Part shown: positions 30,001-33,000 of the stretch, one piece after another
How positions within the stretch are numbered: the first letter of the stretch is position 1
Layout: each line of letters starts with the position of its first letter
Source: Clostridium sp. chh4-2
Lineage (GTDB): Bacteria; Bacillota; Clostridia; Lachnospirales; Lachnospiraceae
Reading direction: 5' to 3'
Length of the DNA: 64,000 bases
Assembly: GCF_002899675.1 (NCBI RefSeq)
Contig: NZ_PKUU01000017.1
Coordinates: forward strand, 85,805 to 149,804
Made by a program: the position numbers and the translations under genes
The notes under the pieces: generated by a model
What the model saw: the letters and a program-made list of their open reading frames with translations, nothing else
Database searches by the model: none
What the model was told of the DNA's origin: nothing

Positions 30001-33000
30001 TTCAGGTTACTGCCTTTGTAAAGGGAGAGGTGGATGGATCAGGAAATCCAATTCCTGCCAAAGATATGCATGGAAAGCCTATGGTAACCATGACGGATGA
30101 AAACGGTGATTACCGGTTCGATTACATGCAGCCTAGCCGTTTGAAAGCGGACGGAACCTATGACAGAGAGTACTACTTCATGCTTACCGATAAGTATGAT
30201 CCGATGTGGAAACCGACTTATATGACATTTAGTAAAGTTCCGACTTTGGATGACGACAGAAACGACTTAAAGGCAGAAGGATTTACGAATCCGTTTGCAG
30301 CTGAAGTACCGATTGATCCCGATACGAAGGAGAAGAAGGTGATCACTGATCCTGACAGCCAATATTACAATCTCTATGAACTGGATACGACGGTTGATAT
30401 GGGACTCAGAAACGGCGAAGCCAATATTATTGCCGGTACGATCTGGGAAGACAATAACCGGAACGGTATCTTTGAACAGAGCATAGACAGCGGTTATAAT
30501 GAGACAGGTGTTGAGAATATCGATGTAAACCTGATACCGTATATCTGGCTGCCGGAAGGCGAAGAGAGCGAAGGAAACGGACAGTGGAAACGCGTATCCA
30601 AGATAGAGGGTGCGGAAAAAGGCGATCCATACCAATGGGAGCTCGTAACTATTGCAACAGATTCCAATGCGGAATATACGGAAGGCGTACTGGAAACAAC
30701 TACCACAGAATCAGGCCAGTATCTGTTCAGAAATCTTCCGGTAGAAGCTTCGGTTAAGATCGAAGACCGGGCGGATCAGACGTATCTGATGGGTTACCGG
30801 GTGAACGTACCGGATCTTCCGACACGGTATACAATCACACCGATGCATAATTATCCTCTGGACGCACAGGAAGGAAAATCCTACCATGTCAGCGATCTGG
30901 ATAAAGATGCCTTCATGCACAGCTATGAAGACAAGAAGGACGGAGTGGGAGACAGCTTCTATATTCTGGCGTCAGTTTTGGATCCGGATGACGGAAACGT
31001 GCATGTGAATACCAAGACGGTAGGAATTATGACGGAAGAGGGATTAAAAGCAGTCACTTATGATACGGACATCATCAATCCTCAGGAAAATGTGGATGGA
31101 GGAATCCTTCCATACAGTAAGGCAGAGATCGCCGGCGTTGTCTGGGACGATGTTTCCAAAGACAATATCAGGCAGCCTGAGGAAAAAGGTGTGGACGGAG
31201 TAAAGGTAATGCTTCAATACCGTTTGACTGCTACAGACAGCAATGGAGAACCTCAGGATCCGTACCTGGTAAGTGAAGATGGAGATTACCTTTCCATATT
31301 CTCTTACAAGTTTAAAGAATTCGATGTGGAAGCCGAAGCAGATCAGAAGGGGCTGATAAAAGATGTGGATTATTGGTTTGACAATAATTATATCATCCCT
31401 AAAAATCAGAAGGCCGAGCAGGAATTTGAAGAGATGGCCCGGGAAGATAAGCTGAGAAGACAGGGACTTCTGGAAGAAGCAGCACGGCTGCGCAGGGAAG
31501 TTCAGGAAATCAAAGAGGATTCCAAAGAAGAATTTGAGAAGTTAGAAAAGGTAGAACAGCAGAAGAAGGATCTGGAAGATGAGATCGCTTCCCTTCTGAA
31601 TAAAAATACAGATTTAACTTCACAGTATGATGCCCTGGCTATTGAAGCAGATCAGATTACGCTGCAGATAAATTATTATGCTCAGTTATTAGCCGCAAAA
31701 CGCGATGAGATCGGCCGCTTTATGGATGCACATTCCGCTGAAAGAAGCGAGTTTGAAGAACTGAAGCAGAATAAGGACAAAGCTCAGAAAGAATTAACTC
31801 AGAATGCGAAGCTGGCAGATGAGAAAGAGGATTTGATTAAAGATCTGGAAAAAGAGATCACGGAAGCCGGAGACAGCATCGATAAGGCAGAGAAACGGAT
31901 TGCAGAGATAGAGAAACGTCTTGCCGAACTGGGTGAAAGCCCTGTCGATCCTGACGAGCAGAGTGAAAAGGATGAACTGGAGGATGAAAAGACATCGCTT
32001 CAGGAAACAATTACAGATCTGGAGAGCACAATCAGCAGCAACGAAACAAAGATCTCCGACACAGAAGATGAAATCAGGAAACTGGAAGAGGAAAATGCTG
32101 AGCTTCAGAGCGACATAGAAACCTATACGAAGAAGATCAATGAAAAGCAGCCTGATATTGACCGCATTGAAGCCGAATTGAAACAGCTGGAAGCAGATGC
32201 AGAAGAGCTGGAGAAAAAGGGTAAAGAACTGAATAAGACCAGTTCGAATCTGATGAATCAAATGGCTTACATCATGATGGATAAGATCGACTGCAAAGAG
32301 CGTATGGAAGAATGTCAGCAGGAACTTCAAAGAGCTGAAAAGAGCCTGGTTGAACAGAGTAAGATTGTGGATGCAATTGAAAAACGGATTAGTGAAAAGA
32401 CAGCTGCAGCAGAGGCATTAGAAGCCGAAGCGGATATCTGGTACTTCTCTTATCTGATGTGCATCACGACGGCAGACGGCAGATACAGTTTTGCTGATGT
32501 TCCGTTATTCGATGAAACTTTATCGGCAAATCCGATCAGAAACCAGGAGGAAGAAGAAGCAGTTCCTTATACCTTCCGGATCGTAACGGAAAAACATCTG
32601 AATATGGACTATGTAAAACTCCATATCGGCGATGACCGCCTGCACGATTCCGACGTGGGAGCGATTGCGAACAAGGAGCTTAATGGTATTGATTTAGAGA
32701 AGCAGGAGGCTTTAGCTGCTAAATACGGAGCAATCCGTGAAAATATGGCTATAAGCCAAGGATTTACACCGCTTCAGCCGAATAAAGACTGGTACAGCGT
32801 TTATGACGGTGTATACGGCCTGTACAGCAGCCGTTCCGACAAGACCCACGACATAGGCTTGAATGTCTATGACTGGTACAGCCAGTTAGGCGGCACCATT
32901 TGGCGAGATGATAACCATGACGGTATTATGGATAACACCGAGCAGGGAATTGCCAATGTACCGGTCAGCTTGTACCGCTATGGAAGGTATGAAGAAGGCA

